NCBI RefSeq assembly: GCF_050948175.1
Contig: NC_135198.1
Span: 4,973,001-5,037,000 of the forward strand
DNA length: 64,000 nt
Reading direction: 5' to 3'
Origin: Xylocopa sonorina
Taxonomy: Eukaryota > Arthropoda > Insecta > Hymenoptera > Apidae
Shown piece after piece: positions 50,761 through 61,585 of this stretch; within the stretch, counting starts at the first letter, position 1, and the number at the start of each line of letters is the position of its first letter. Both the position numbers and the translations under genes were made by a program. Below the pieces are notes generated by a model. It saw only the letters and a list, made by a program, of their open reading frames with translations, had not been told where the DNA came from and searched no databases.

Positions 50761-52271
50761 ATTACGCAGAGCACGCTCTGTGTCGCGGTGGATTATTTTG
50801 TGACACGGTGAACTCGCGATTTTTTTTTCTTTCTTTATTTAATTTCGTTCGCTTTTTTTGTTATTGATTGAACGGAAGGATAGGAGTCGAAGTGGGTCGC
50901 GAGTAAAAGGGAACAGAATGGAGGATAAATGTTTTAATGAAGGGAGAAAAATAAAATCTGTTATAGAAAATTGAACGGATTAGCTTTAAAATTAATTCTT
51001 GCTATAATAATGCTGTTCATATGCGAGATAAAGCGTATGACGATTGTCAAACCAATCCAATTAATCCGCTAAATCCTGTTCGCAAAATGAAAAATACATA
51101 AAACGCGGGTCGAATCGAAATCCATCGCGCAATGTATTTCCTTGGCGCTTAACATTTGCAAAAGTGGATATAATCGCGGTGTTCCCCCCGGCTGGCGTGC
51201 CATATGGATTGCTCGACAAACATTGAAGAGCGCGCAATGATCTCACCGTGGCGTGTCGAAGTTTACACTGGTTAGTTAACTGGAAAATTAAACGTTGCGC
51301 TTTGGATAACGCCTGTACCGTGCCCGTTAGTGTTCCCCGCGAATTTAATTAAATTGTGATAAACGTAAAGACCGCCGTGGCGAAGTACCGTGTAACACTT
51401 AGCCGTCTGTTTCAAGTGTTACGTCCCGATTGCCTGGCGAGGCTGGAGCTTCGAAGCGTCTTCGCGCGTTGCACGAACCGGCGAAACGAAGTTGCGTGTG
51501 TATCTTGCGTTGCAAAACCGGCGCCGTCAATCGAGGGTGCGTTCACCAGTTCCTTCGAGATTTTATCGCGTCGCGTGATAATTAAAATGTTTGTCTTTGC
51601 TTTAAATTGCCTGTTGCAACGAACGCTCGCGGTACGTAACATTATTTTCCTTCCTCGAAAATCCACACGCACCTTGGTTTCTCTTCATTTAAATCTACGC
51701 AATTAATTCACGCAGAAATAAAAGATTCTCTCGTACTAAAATAATCGAATAATTTAAATACTATTCACTGTCGATGTGCTAAAAAAATGCTAAACCATTC
51801 TCAACCCTTATTTATCATTGCACGACTAAATCTCTCAAGCGATCGCGCGCGAGCTGATTAGAAGTACGTTCCTCCAGCGTAACATCTGCGTGTCAACTGG
51901 AAAAGAGCGACGACATCGTTTGACGCGGATCGCTTCGCTAATCGGTTCGGTTCACCAGCGAGCGGGTTAACCCTCGGCGTCTCCTCTCAGCGCGTAATTG
52001 TCAGGCAAACAGAGGAGGCACCGCGGTCGAAGTTTGCATCGGCTGGCTAACTGGAAGATTAGACGTTGCAGTTTCGGTTAAAGCGTCTTGGCACAGAAGT
52101 GCACGCGCGCAATTACGGAGTGGGCGACTGCCGGCTGATAGCCGGCTATTCGGCCGGGTTCTCCACCCCACGCGAGCCGGGATATCGCGTGCGGACAATG
52201 ATCGCAAATTAGCGATCGCGAATTATTAACGAGCCACGCAGCGGCGCGTGACCTTAGACGAAGTCGATGAC
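50761..52271. other. Gene-free stretch
   Basis: AT-rich at 50800-51070, mixed afterwards. A TTAACCCTCG word at 51966 resembles a piggyBac terminus, but no partner was found. No exon was recognised. Confidence 0.4.
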
Positions 52272-53065
52272 ATTAGGGATGGAGCTGGAGGAGCTTGGTA
52301 TGCGCTCGCGAATCCGAGCTTTACGTTGGATCCGCGTGGTATTTGTTGCAGGAGTTACTCGGCTATGCGATGGTACAGAGTGAACCGTTTTCATTTTTCG
52401 CACCTGTATTCTCCATTTCTAAAATATTGATATTAGGGATAGAGTTAGAAAAGCTTGGTATGCGCTCGCGAATTCGAGCTTTACGTTGGATCCGCGTGGT
52501 ATTTGTTGCAGGAGTTACTCGGCTATGCGATGGTACAGAGTGAACCGTTTTCATTTTTCGCACCTGTATTCTCCATTTCTAAAATATTGATATTAGGGAT
52601 AGAGTTAGAAAAGCTTGGTATGCGCTCGCGAATTCGAGCTTTACGTTGGATCCGCGTGGTATTTGTTGGACGAGTTACTCGGCTATGCGATGGTACAGAG
52701 TGAACCGTTTTCATTTTTCGCACCTGTATTCTCCATTTCTAAAATATTGACATTAGGGATAAAGTTAGAAAAGCTTGGTATGCGCTCGCGAATTCGAGCT
52801 TTATGTTGGATTCGCATGGTATTTGTTGGAGGTGTTACTCAGCTTTGCAATGGTACAGAGTGAACCGTTTTCATTTTTCGCACCTGTATTCTTCATTTGT
52901 AAAATATTGACATTAGGGATGAAGCTGGAGGAGCTTGGTATGCGCTCGCGAATTCGAATCTCGCTTTACGTAGGATCCGATTGGTATTTGTTGGATGAGT
53001 TACTTGGCTATGCGATGGTACAGAGTGGTCTGTTTTCATTTATGAATCATTTTCCGCATTTTGTA
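52272..53065. repeat. Satellite-like tandem array, 160-bp unit, about five copies
   Basis: ATTAGGGA marks unit starts at 52272, 52432, 52592, 52752 and 52912, exactly 160 bp apart. Units 2 and 3 are nearly identical, unit 4 is diverged, and unit 5 carries indels and decays after about 53040. Since 160 leaves a remainder of 1 on division by 3, one open register passes through successive frames. This produces overlapping 82-codon frames starting at MVCARE and a 149-codon one at 52775-53224. These reflect the repeat, not a gene. Confidence 0.95.
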
Positions 53066-54015
53066 TTCTTCATTTGTAAAATATTTCAAATTTTTAATTG
53101 TAAAAAATGTAGCGCACTCAGTTTGAACAGTGTTTTTGAGAATACTCCGTTTACTTGTTTGAAACTATTTGTACGAAGTGCTATCTCGTTTGAATTCGTG
53201 TTTGCACTGCAGGAGCATGGTTAATCCCATCGCTAGTCGACATCAATCTCGTCGTACGAGCAGCTCGCCGGCACCTGAAACCTGTGCCTGCGTAAATAAT
53301 CGAAAAAATGAGCTGTACGTTATACGTGGTGGCTCTGCTTGCCTCCAGAAACGCCGTGGAATGTTTTCAAGTTTACAGTCGCGATGTGTACCGTGCATAA
53401 ATCATTTTGTGTGCTTTATTATGTTGTACGCTCGGGTTGTGCATACGTACTCGTTCATTCTTCAGACCGTGGATATACCAGTGGATGGAAAAGCTAGTGG
53501 TAGCACAAGAAATTATTCAAATCGTTCGTGTTTCTTATTCCTGCGCATGTAATCGAGCTGTTTGTACGTTCGCGACAAATATCGAACAAATTAGCGAGTA
53601 TTATTATATTTTATGTATTAAACATACAAATTTTAAAATTTGCACAGCGATAAAATTGACCACTGAAATGAATGTAACTTTGTGTTTAGCGATATTTTTA
53701 ATTAGCTCGGGAGTGTGTTTAATTACTCGTAATTGTATTGTATTAATTGCTCGCGAATTTCCCTAATTATATTTTGGAAACGCTATAATTGAGGGACGTT
53801 GCGAGAGGACCGTAAATATTCACGTTTATGTTTAACTGCAAACACGGTAACCTGAATCGGATATTGAAATTGGTGAACAGGGAATCGATTCGTCGCTATA
53901 TCATAACCGGTGTTTGGAGAGTATCGTTCAGTGGTGCTGTTGAAAATATTTCGAACCGATTGAAATAGAATGTCCGTTACAGTCGCGTTGTTACGGATAC
54001 CAGAGCAGTTCTGTG
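53066..54015. other. Gene-free stretch
   Basis: AT-rich, with open frames of up to 127 codons (53169-53552, +) that have no recognised domain. No RNA gene or element was seen. Confidence 0.4.
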
Positions 54016-54478
54016 TTTCAATTAAATATTACAAAACTTTCAAAATAACACGAAAACCATCGACACTGTTCTATCGAACTTGCATATAATACTGACAATA
54101 ATCAACTCAAGAAGATTTAACTCCATAAGAAGCTCTCGTAATCGCTTAAATCGAAGAGACATTAAAAAATTCTTGGAGAACGCATCGAAAAGAAGTCGAT
54201 CGTCCGATCGAGCTTCCAAAATGTCTCGACCCTCCTGATAATGGCGTTTCAATTAAATATTACAAAACTTTCAAAATAACACGAAAACCATTGACACTGT
54301 TCTATCGAACTTGCATATAATACTGACAATAATCAACTCAAGAAGATTTAACTCCATAAGAAGCTCTCGTAATCGCTTAAATCGAAGAGACATTAAAAAA
54401 TTCTTGGAGAACGCATCGAGAAGAAGTCGATCGTCCGATCGAGCTTCCAAAAATGTCTCGACCCCTCTGATAATGGCA
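54016..54478. repeat. Tandem duplication, 231-bp unit, two nearly identical copies
   Basis: TTTCAATTAAATATTAC begins at 54016 and 54247. The copies run almost unchanged to TCTGATAATGGC or its equivalent, with a few substitutions and one-base indels (for example AAAATGTCTCG versus AAAAATGTCTCG). The indel changes the shared - strand frame near its start, so a selected protein is unlikely. Confidence 0.95.
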
Positions 54479-56541
54479 GATGGTTGGCCAACGGCCATAT
54501 AAGCAGATTTCCGATCGTGACAGTTAATTAACGCCGATTGTTACGGCGGTGGCGTCCCGTTGGATCGTGAAATGGCGCGCGCTTACCGATGCCGGTCTGC
54601 TCCTCCGCGTTGCCCGCGCGTCTGGCTTTTCATCTGAAAGCAGTCGTGACATCGTTGCACCTCGATAGGGTTTACCTGGGCCCCGTCTAACCGCGGCGTT
54701 CCGCTATCGCCGTAAATTAAGAGTGACTGACAGACATCAGAGAGGAATTCCAAGGGGTTCTCGCAACGCTGCTTTGTGCCGTCGCCGCGTGCATAGCGAC
54801 CGTGCACTTTGATCGTTCGCTGCCCGTTATTACTCGGATAGTACTTGCGGCGTCGTTCTACGAATAAAATAATTCGCTTTGTAACGAGGCTGAGGGGCCG
54901 TCGCGTTCTCCGTTCGCGACGATAACGATTGAGCCGAGATCGCTGGGTCCGCGATCGCGATGCTAATAACCGGCCATGATTCTTTCGCGGATACGTTCCA
55001 GCCACGTTTTCTGGAGTACGCGTTCGCGAGATTGCTGGCTGGAAAATTCCTCCACATACGTCCAATGCTTGGAATTATGGTCGCGAATGACGACTACGAG
55101 CGTCAATTTTTTTTAGGAAAATTGCAAGTTGGAAATTGGTCCATTTGTAAAAAGACCAGTGAATTAAATTCGACGCGTTTTCCACATTTTCGCTCAACTT
55201 TACACAAAGCGATGTCAGCCATTTTTATAAACGAACGAACAGACATCGCACGAAGGTCAATTTCATTTTCCCCAAACAGAACGATACGCGTTTTTGCATG
55301 CCATCCATTTAAACGGGGCACTTTAAAACGCGTACAGTGAGCAGCGGTCCAAGGTCGTTCAAGGTCGACGAAGGTCAATTACTCTCAGGAAGGACTTTGA
55401 ATCGCAGACGTAATTAACTTCGCTGAAGGTTCAATCATCCCGAGTCGATAAAGAACCGACATAGTTAACGGAGGATTTAGACAGCGTCTGAAAATGTATC
55501 GCGCGCAATGATATCTGCAGATGTCGGGTCCACTTCCGCGAGGGTACTCGCGTATAATTGCCAGCGCCATTACGGAACCATTAACACGGGCGATCCTGTT
55601 GGATCGCGCGCGATGGAACAGCTAGCCGGGTCCATCCGTTTCGCATCGGCTCGCTCTCCTCCCGTCTATTGGCCCGATGTTTATTTCGCGCGGCGAGAGT
55701 GCCAGCGCACGTAAGTACACCAGCGGAGCGTAGAAACGTGCTCGAGCGGCCGCGATCGAGGAGGACGGAGGCGAAAAGAAGAAGAGGAAGAGGCCACGTA
55801 AGGTCGCGAACGGCCATTATGCAGCAACAATAGCCTCATTGTCCACTGTTTGCGATGTGACATGCCTAAGAGGCCTAGCTAAGGCATCTCAGATGGTATC
55901 GCGCGATAATATTGTCCTGTACACTGCTCTCTGCCAGCTCTCCTTCCTAACCTTCCGCTATTCCATTCCCATACCGAAGCGTCCTGCTGTCTTTCCTCAC
56001 TTCGCCTCTGACGTGAAATATTTTACGTCCGCCGTTGCCGCGGAACGTGCCGGATACCTTTTACGAGGTAACCACGCACGCCTCCCTTTTTCTTCCCGAA
56101 TAAATTATATCCGTGATGCAACATGGCGGACCCGTTCGCCGCCGAATCGCGCGTCTCTTCCGTTCTCGCGTCGCCAGCGCAATCGTGCGATTCTAAATCG
56201 ACGCAGCTGTTTCAATCGGATATAGATAGACGCGGTATGCGTATCTGTCGTGGCTGGAGTCTGCGGATATTTTTTAAGGACGATTAAATATGGTGTTATA
56301 AATATATTAGTCGTCGCAGATAGCATCTCGCTTTATACGCACGCTCACGGTTAATTTGTTCGCGCAACCGCTGGACGATCCATCGCTAACTGCCTAATTC
56401 GTTTTCGAAGCGGGCAATTTGTTTTCAATTATCCGCGACAGCCGGCTGATTGATTATCCAGCCACGCGAATGTTTACATTGTTATGCGAATTTGAATGGC
56501 CAAGCTACAACTTTCCAAGATAAGGACTCGCCATTGTCGCG
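54479..56541. other. Gene-free CpG-rich stretch containing a DR4 half-site array
   Basis: CpG-rich, with - strand frames of up to 160 codons (54583-55065) lacking domains. Notable features are the nuclear-receptor half-sites (55253-55377) and a purine-rich block at 55750-55792 between two CAC|GTAAG donor-like words (55711 and 55799). Confidence 0.4.
55351..55377 (+). promoter_or_regulatory. Triple AAGGTC array in DR4 spacing (nuclear-receptor-like site)
   Basis: AAGGTCG at 55351, AAGGTCG at 55361 and AAGGTCA at 55371 are spaced exactly 10 bp apart. This gives AGGTCN hexamers with 4-bp spacers (DR4). The middle one reads TTCAAGGTCG, close to the extended half-site of monomeric receptors such as FTZ-F1. 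Another AAGGTCA lies at 55253. DR4 elements are known targets of RXR/USP-type heterodimers including EcR-USP. Binding here is inferred. Confidence 0.45.
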
Positions 56542-57245
56542 ATATATAATTTTTCATTTTAATGTCGAAATTAAAAAACCATGCGATTATACAAACTGTG
56601 TAGAACCATAAGAATTACATTTTCACCAAAAAACGATCCAATGGGACTGACAGAAGATTTAAACGCGAAGAATCGCTTACGCACGATTCGATCGTCCCTG
56701 GAGGCGGGCACAGTCAACATTTTTCCCGATTTCCATCGATGAGGGAGGGAAAGAGCATCACAAGCGGCCAGTTTCGCATATAATTCTTCGCTTTAATCTC
56801 AAAATTAAAAAACCATGCGGTTATACAAACTGTGTAGAACCATAAGAATTGCATTTTCACTAATAAACGATCCAATGGGACTGACAGAAGATTTAAACGC
56901 GAAGGATCGCTTACGCACGATTCGATCGTCCCTGGAGGCGGGCAGAGTCAACATTTTTCCCGATTTCCATCGACAAGGGAGGAAAAGAGCGTCACTATTG
57001 GACGGTTTCGCGTATAATTCTTTGTTTTAATCTCAAAATTAAAAAACCATGCGGTTATACAAACTGTGTAGAACCATAAGAACTACATTTTCACCAATAA
57101 TCGATCCAATGGGACTGACAGAAGATTTAAACGCGAAGGATCGCTTACGCACGATTCGATCGTCCCTGGGGGCGGGCAGAGTCAACATTTTTCCCGATTT
57201 CCATCGACGAGGGAGGGAAAGAGCGTCGCGAGCGGGCGGTTTCGG
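56542..57245. repeat. Tandem repeat, 234-bp unit, three copies
   Basis: AAACCATGCGRTTATAC places the same ATG at 56581, 56815 and 57049, 234 bp apart. Copies are more than about 90 percent alike by eye. Because 234 is a multiple of 3, each copy carries the same + strand frame starting MRLYKLCRTIR; copy 1 stops at TGA after about 54 codons and copies 2 and 3 run to 71 and 81. Differences between copies are largely amino-acid-changing and the opposite strand is also open, so coding is not supported. Confidence 0.93.
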
Positions 57246-58524
57246 GCGTAGCGAAGAGCAGCGATCCACGGGGACGGAATATCGGGGGATCTAAAGGCCG
57301 CAGGCCCGCGAAATGGCATTCCTACGTGACAGTTGTGTCAAGCTGGCCGAGGGAAAATCTAGATCTCGTTTAGCAGCCGAGAAACTCGACGATCCACGTC
57401 CCCCTGGCCCCAGCCCCACCGCAGGCGCAGTTAATAACTCGGCGCGCATACAGCCGGCGAAAGGAGTCGGTTCGGAATGCAGTCCGTACAGGAAGTGACC
57501 GATCAACGACCCTCCAATGCTCTCGAGCCGGAAGCTAGAGTGATTGACGCGAAATCGTTCGCGGGATTATTGACGCTCGATAGTGTGTCGCGGTGCGCGC
57601 CGATCGAGAACGTTCTCGCGTGATCAACGAGATTAAAAGTGTGCAATTCGAGTTTTTTTTCGTTGCGAGAAGAAAACAAGATACAGGGAAATTAAATAAT
57701 TACAGAGCTCTGCAGATCGAACGTTTACTACTGCGATATCTATCTCATACCGCGGTTTCGTTCGCGGTTCGATATCGAGTTATTCAGGCATTACTGACTG
57801 ACTACTTTTGCAAACGTAAAAATTGCAAAATTGAATATTTAAAGGCGATTGAAGCTTGCGTCAATTTCGAATCGATTAAACCTTCAACTATTTTTTTAAA
57901 ATACTGTATATATAAAGTTTATCATAGAGTATCATTTATTAAATAGACTTGAAGTTGAATTAAAATTCCATCAGTATGCATAAACAATTATTATCTCTTT
58001 GCAAACGAGTTGCAATGAAGCCCAATCTTCTGATACTAAAAACGATCGATTTTTATATAAATGAAATCTGCACGTTCTCCAATTTTAGCCTGAAAATTGG
58101 ATTTTTATTCGACCAACCCCCGCGAGCAGTAAATAACAACCCTTCCTTCAACCGAAAGCCAATCGATGCTGTTCGATCCGCTTGCCAGCGATCATTGCCC
58201 GCAATAAAGTCCGCTTAGCCGGCAGAGGCGGAACTGAGCGGGCGAAAACGGGTTCGCGTCGTCGGAAAAACGGAATTTCCACGGAATCGCGCGTTATTCT
58301 CGGTTAAGGCTGCGCAGCGCGGGAACTCCGGCTCGCAATAACTTCTCTCGGTTCCCGGGAATACATTTTTCACGGCGACGATTGTTTCGCGTTTTTATGG
58401 GAATTGCCACGGACCCGTCGTTCGCCAGCACCACGGATTATATCGCACCCCCGAGATATCGAGCTTCTCTGTTAACCTGTTCTTCCCTTGGATCGTCGTT
58501 CGCCAACGAAACGTGTACGCGGAA
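57246..58524. other. Gene-free stretch
   Basis: CpG-rich to about 57620, AT-rich at 57640-58130, then mixed. The 117-codon + frame at 57593-57946 has no recognised domain. Confidence 0.4.
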
Positions 58525-58723
58525 GATTTTCTGTCAAAAACAGGAACAAGAGCTTCTGATATTTTATAAACCCCAATTCACTTGTTAATTATAATTATAC
58601 GATTCTTCGCATGGCTATTTAGAGCGATTTTCAGTCAAAAACAGAAACGAGGGCTTCTGATATTTTATAAACCCCAATTCACTCGTTAATTATAATCATA
58701 CGATGCTTCGTATGGCTATTCAC
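58525..58723. repeat. Tandem duplication, 101-bp unit, two copies
   Basis: GTCAAAAACAG starts at 58533 and 58634. Both copies continue into GCTTCTGATATTTTATAAAC, CCCAATTCACT and GTTAATTATAAT with about half a dozen substitutions. Confidence 0.92.
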
Positions 58724-59565
58724 AAAAAATATGGATGAAACAACATTCTATCATCACTAAATAAGTAATCTCGTTTGTATCGTATTCTTGTCAGGTACGT
58801 CGCACAGTTCATCGATCTTTGCATTTCTACCTTGAACAGCCTGCACTTGAACAGTTTGTATATTATATTTATTATAGTAACACTGGTGCGAAGTATATTT
58901 TCGCCCAGTAATTGATTTATGAACAGGATTCCAGCCTCGCCGCCTGGCATGAACAAAAAGCGACATTAAACGGGCAGTGGACGCGCATTAGGGCAACCAG
59001 GGTCCACTTTACATTTCATAAACGCTGCTTACCGAATTTTTCACTCGCGGCGTGTAATCAGACGGACATTTACTCGAGCAGCCAGTGGCCGCCTCGATCG
59101 TTGCAGCAACCGATCGTTGGATCGTTCGGTCGAGGGAAAGTAATTGGTCATCGTATGACGAATCGGTAATGGACGATCGACGAATGCACCGTGGGACGTG
59201 GAAAGGTCTTTGGGACGGCCCAACGAGCAGGGATGGAAGAGGCAGAGGGGAAAAAGAAAGAAAAAAAGAATGAAAAAAATAAGGGAACCAGCCGTTGTTG
59301 CATTGTGCAGGCTGGATCGACTCGATCGGGCTGGCCGTTGTTGGTGGGCGATACGCTATTCTAAATAAGTTTAGCCAGCTGGGTTATTGCCCTCCGATGA
59401 ACCTAACGGCATGGCGGCCGACTAGCATTTGTGACATTGTGATTGCCGGTGCACCGCGAATGTATTGCGGTCGCGCCGCGGCGCTCCGCGGTCTTCCGTC
59501 GGTGCGCCGCTCGCACCTACGGCTACCGATTCGCGATCGAGCTTCTTCTACGCGATTCTCGCGTT
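58724..59565. other. Gene-free stretch
   Basis: Mixed composition, with an A-rich purine tract at 59240-59285. Open frames of up to 141 codons (59295-59720, +) have no recognised domain, and the last of these runs into the duplication that follows. Confidence 0.4.
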
Positions 59566-60056
59566 TTTCATCGCGAATCTCTTTCGCCCTTCACTCTGTC
59601 ACGCGACATCGCGAGGGTTTGGCTCGTACGTGTTTTTCAAGTTTCTCTTTTAGTTCGCGTGTAAAAATGGTAACAAATGATAATGTAAATTTCAATGCTG
59701 TATGTATGATTTATGAGTAGAATCATTATATTTATCTGATCTTGGTACTTAGTTATTTATAGATAAAGAATAGATGATTTTGGTAGAATTTTGTGCGAGG
59801 AAACTTGCATTTTTCACCGCGGATCTCTTTCGCCCTTCACTCTGTCACGCGACATCGCGAGGGTTTGGCTCGTACGTGTTTTTCAAGTTTCTCTTTTACA
59901 GCGAATTTTTAGTTCGCGTGTATTTGTTTGCAAAAATAGTAACGAATGATATTGGAAATTTGGATACTATATGTATAATTTGTGAGTAGAATTATTGTGT
60001 TTATGTGATATTGGTATTTTGTTATTTATAGATAAAGAACAGATGACTTGAAGCAA
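59566..60056. repeat. Tandem duplication, offset about 246 bp, two copies
   Basis: CTTTCGCCCTTCACTCTGTC occurs at 59581 and 59827. Both copies continue through CACGCGACATCGCGAGGG and GTACGTGTTTTTCAAG to an AT-rich tail ending GTTATTTATAGATAAAGAA or similar. The second copy has a roughly 12-base insertion after TCTCTTTTA and another near GTGTATTTG. The head is strongly conserved and the tail more diverged. Confidence 0.92.
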
Positions 60057-60354
60057 ATTATATGCATATATTTATGTCGAATAGTTTATTTGGAAAGTTC
60101 AGATTGTTTAATTTGAACAGATTTCCTTGTAGAAAGTGAAGTAGGTTTGGATATTTATGGTTCTGACTCGCTGATGGCGCTCCAAATACTATCGCGATGG
60201 AATTATGCCAATCCTCAGTAGAGTTACATCAAAAAATGTGTATTTCCACGAAAGCAATGTTGATAGAAGTTCAGTTGCAAATCGGTCACTTGTTTAATTA
60301 CAATTTATTCAAAGTTACAACCCTTCCTTTTCTCATTTAAATTACACAGTTTAC
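60057..60354. other. AT-rich spacer before the third ratchet site
   Basis: No exon, repeat or RNA gene was recognised. Confidence 0.4.
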
Positions 60355-60395
60355 AGGTTAATTGAACTTGTTCTGTTTCTTCTTTCAGGTAAGTG
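60355..60395 (+). promoter_or_regulatory. Recursive-splicing ratchet site 3 (zero-length exon)
   Basis: AATTGAAC at 60360-60367 (putative branch A 60366), an 18-nt T/C-rich tract, and CAG ending at 60388 are fused to GTAAGTG from 60389. The regenerated donor matches the full GTAAGT consensus. The branch A is about 22 nt from the AG. A further GTAAAA word preceded by AC lies 65 nt downstream (60454), placed like the one after site 2. The strand agrees with sites 1 and 2. Confidence 0.75.
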
Positions 60396-61180
60396 GTTCT
60401 CTGTACAAGTGTTTCTCAAAATGGAGTAAAAAGTGCAGCTCAAGTAACAAGTACGTAAAACACAAGCCACGCCACCCAAGCGTCATAGCTTTCCTCAACC
60501 TCTTTCGAGATTCTCCACACACATTACAAACTAATTATACCACATCGTATAACGATCTGACGCGAATGAGTATCCAACCACACAGAACACCTAAGAATGA
60601 TCGTTACGTTAACAAGTCATTGCATAAAATCAAGTAACACGCGTCCAAATCTAAAAAAACTCGAAACCAGTCGCGAGTAACGCGAGTTGAACGAGCGAGA
60701 TCGGCTCGATTTCAATTTAACACGAACGAAGACGAATGAATCGGCGTGCAGGTGGTTCGCCGTGGTTGTTTCCGTTGCAACGGCGTTCGTTAATTAAGAC
60801 TCGCAGGGTGGCTCGCGTGGATGCCGCCGGTGAATTCAGGATTCTTGGCAACCTCGATCGACCGCAAGGAATACCGCAGCGACGGCGGCGCGCGTCCGGT
60901 AACGTCGGGAAATTAGCGCCGGCCCCGATGGCAAACACAATTATGCGACAAAGCAAAGGTGAGCGCGAAGGCAAACACTAATTTGCGCCGCAAACAGACC
61001 TCGCCGCCCCGTAAGCCACGGGACAAACACCAACTCGCACCCTTAGCCGACTTAATAACTATTACGTATCTATTTATAAACCGCCACGAGCCCTCGCGGT
61101 TCTCCGTTCCCGTCCCACTTCCGGCCGATCGGAAATCTATCGGGCCGCGGACCTCTCGCGGGGCCATTCCATTTACGAAA
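60396..61180. other. Gene-free stretch
   Basis: AT-rich to about 60720, then CpG-rich. Short overlapping frames have no recognised domain. Confidence 0.4.
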
Positions 61181-61585
61181 CTAATCGCTCTCGTCGCTCC
61201 CCGTTTGTTTTTAGCCGGTGATACGTGAAATTGAATTTTATATTCGTTACATCGATCGAATTAAAATATCGTTGTAATACTGACACGATGATAATGGTTT
61301 CGCGTAAGTCGGTTCATACTAGAAACAGGGATAAACGAGATTTCTAGATTTTGGACAACAAATTAATTCGTAAAACATCGCGTTAATCGCTCTCGTTGTT
61401 TCCCGTTTGTTTTTAACCGGTGATACGTGAAATTGCATTTTATATTCGTTACATCGATCGAATTAAAATATCGTTGTAATACTGACACGATGATAATGGT
61501 TTCGCGTAAGTCGGTTCATACTAGAAACAGGGATAAACGAGATTTCTAGATTTTGGACAACAAATTAATTTGTAAAACGTCGCAT
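61181..61585. repeat. Tandem duplication, 202-bp unit, two nearly identical copies
   Basis: CCGGTGATACGTGAAATTG occurs at 61215 and 61417. The following roughly 160 bp, including GTCGGTTCATACTAGAAACA and ATTTCTAGATTTTGGACAAC, is almost unchanged. This is a recent event with no coding potential. Confidence 0.95.

Noticed and set aside
52295..53224. Series of 82-149 codon frames sharing MVCARE starts
   Set aside because: Produced by the 160-bp tandem repeat passing through successive reading frames; not independent genes.
54040..54498. Paired - strand frames sharing a 60-residue peptide
   Set aside because: They are two copies of one 231-bp duplication, and a one-base indel alters the start. 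No domain or conservation evidence.
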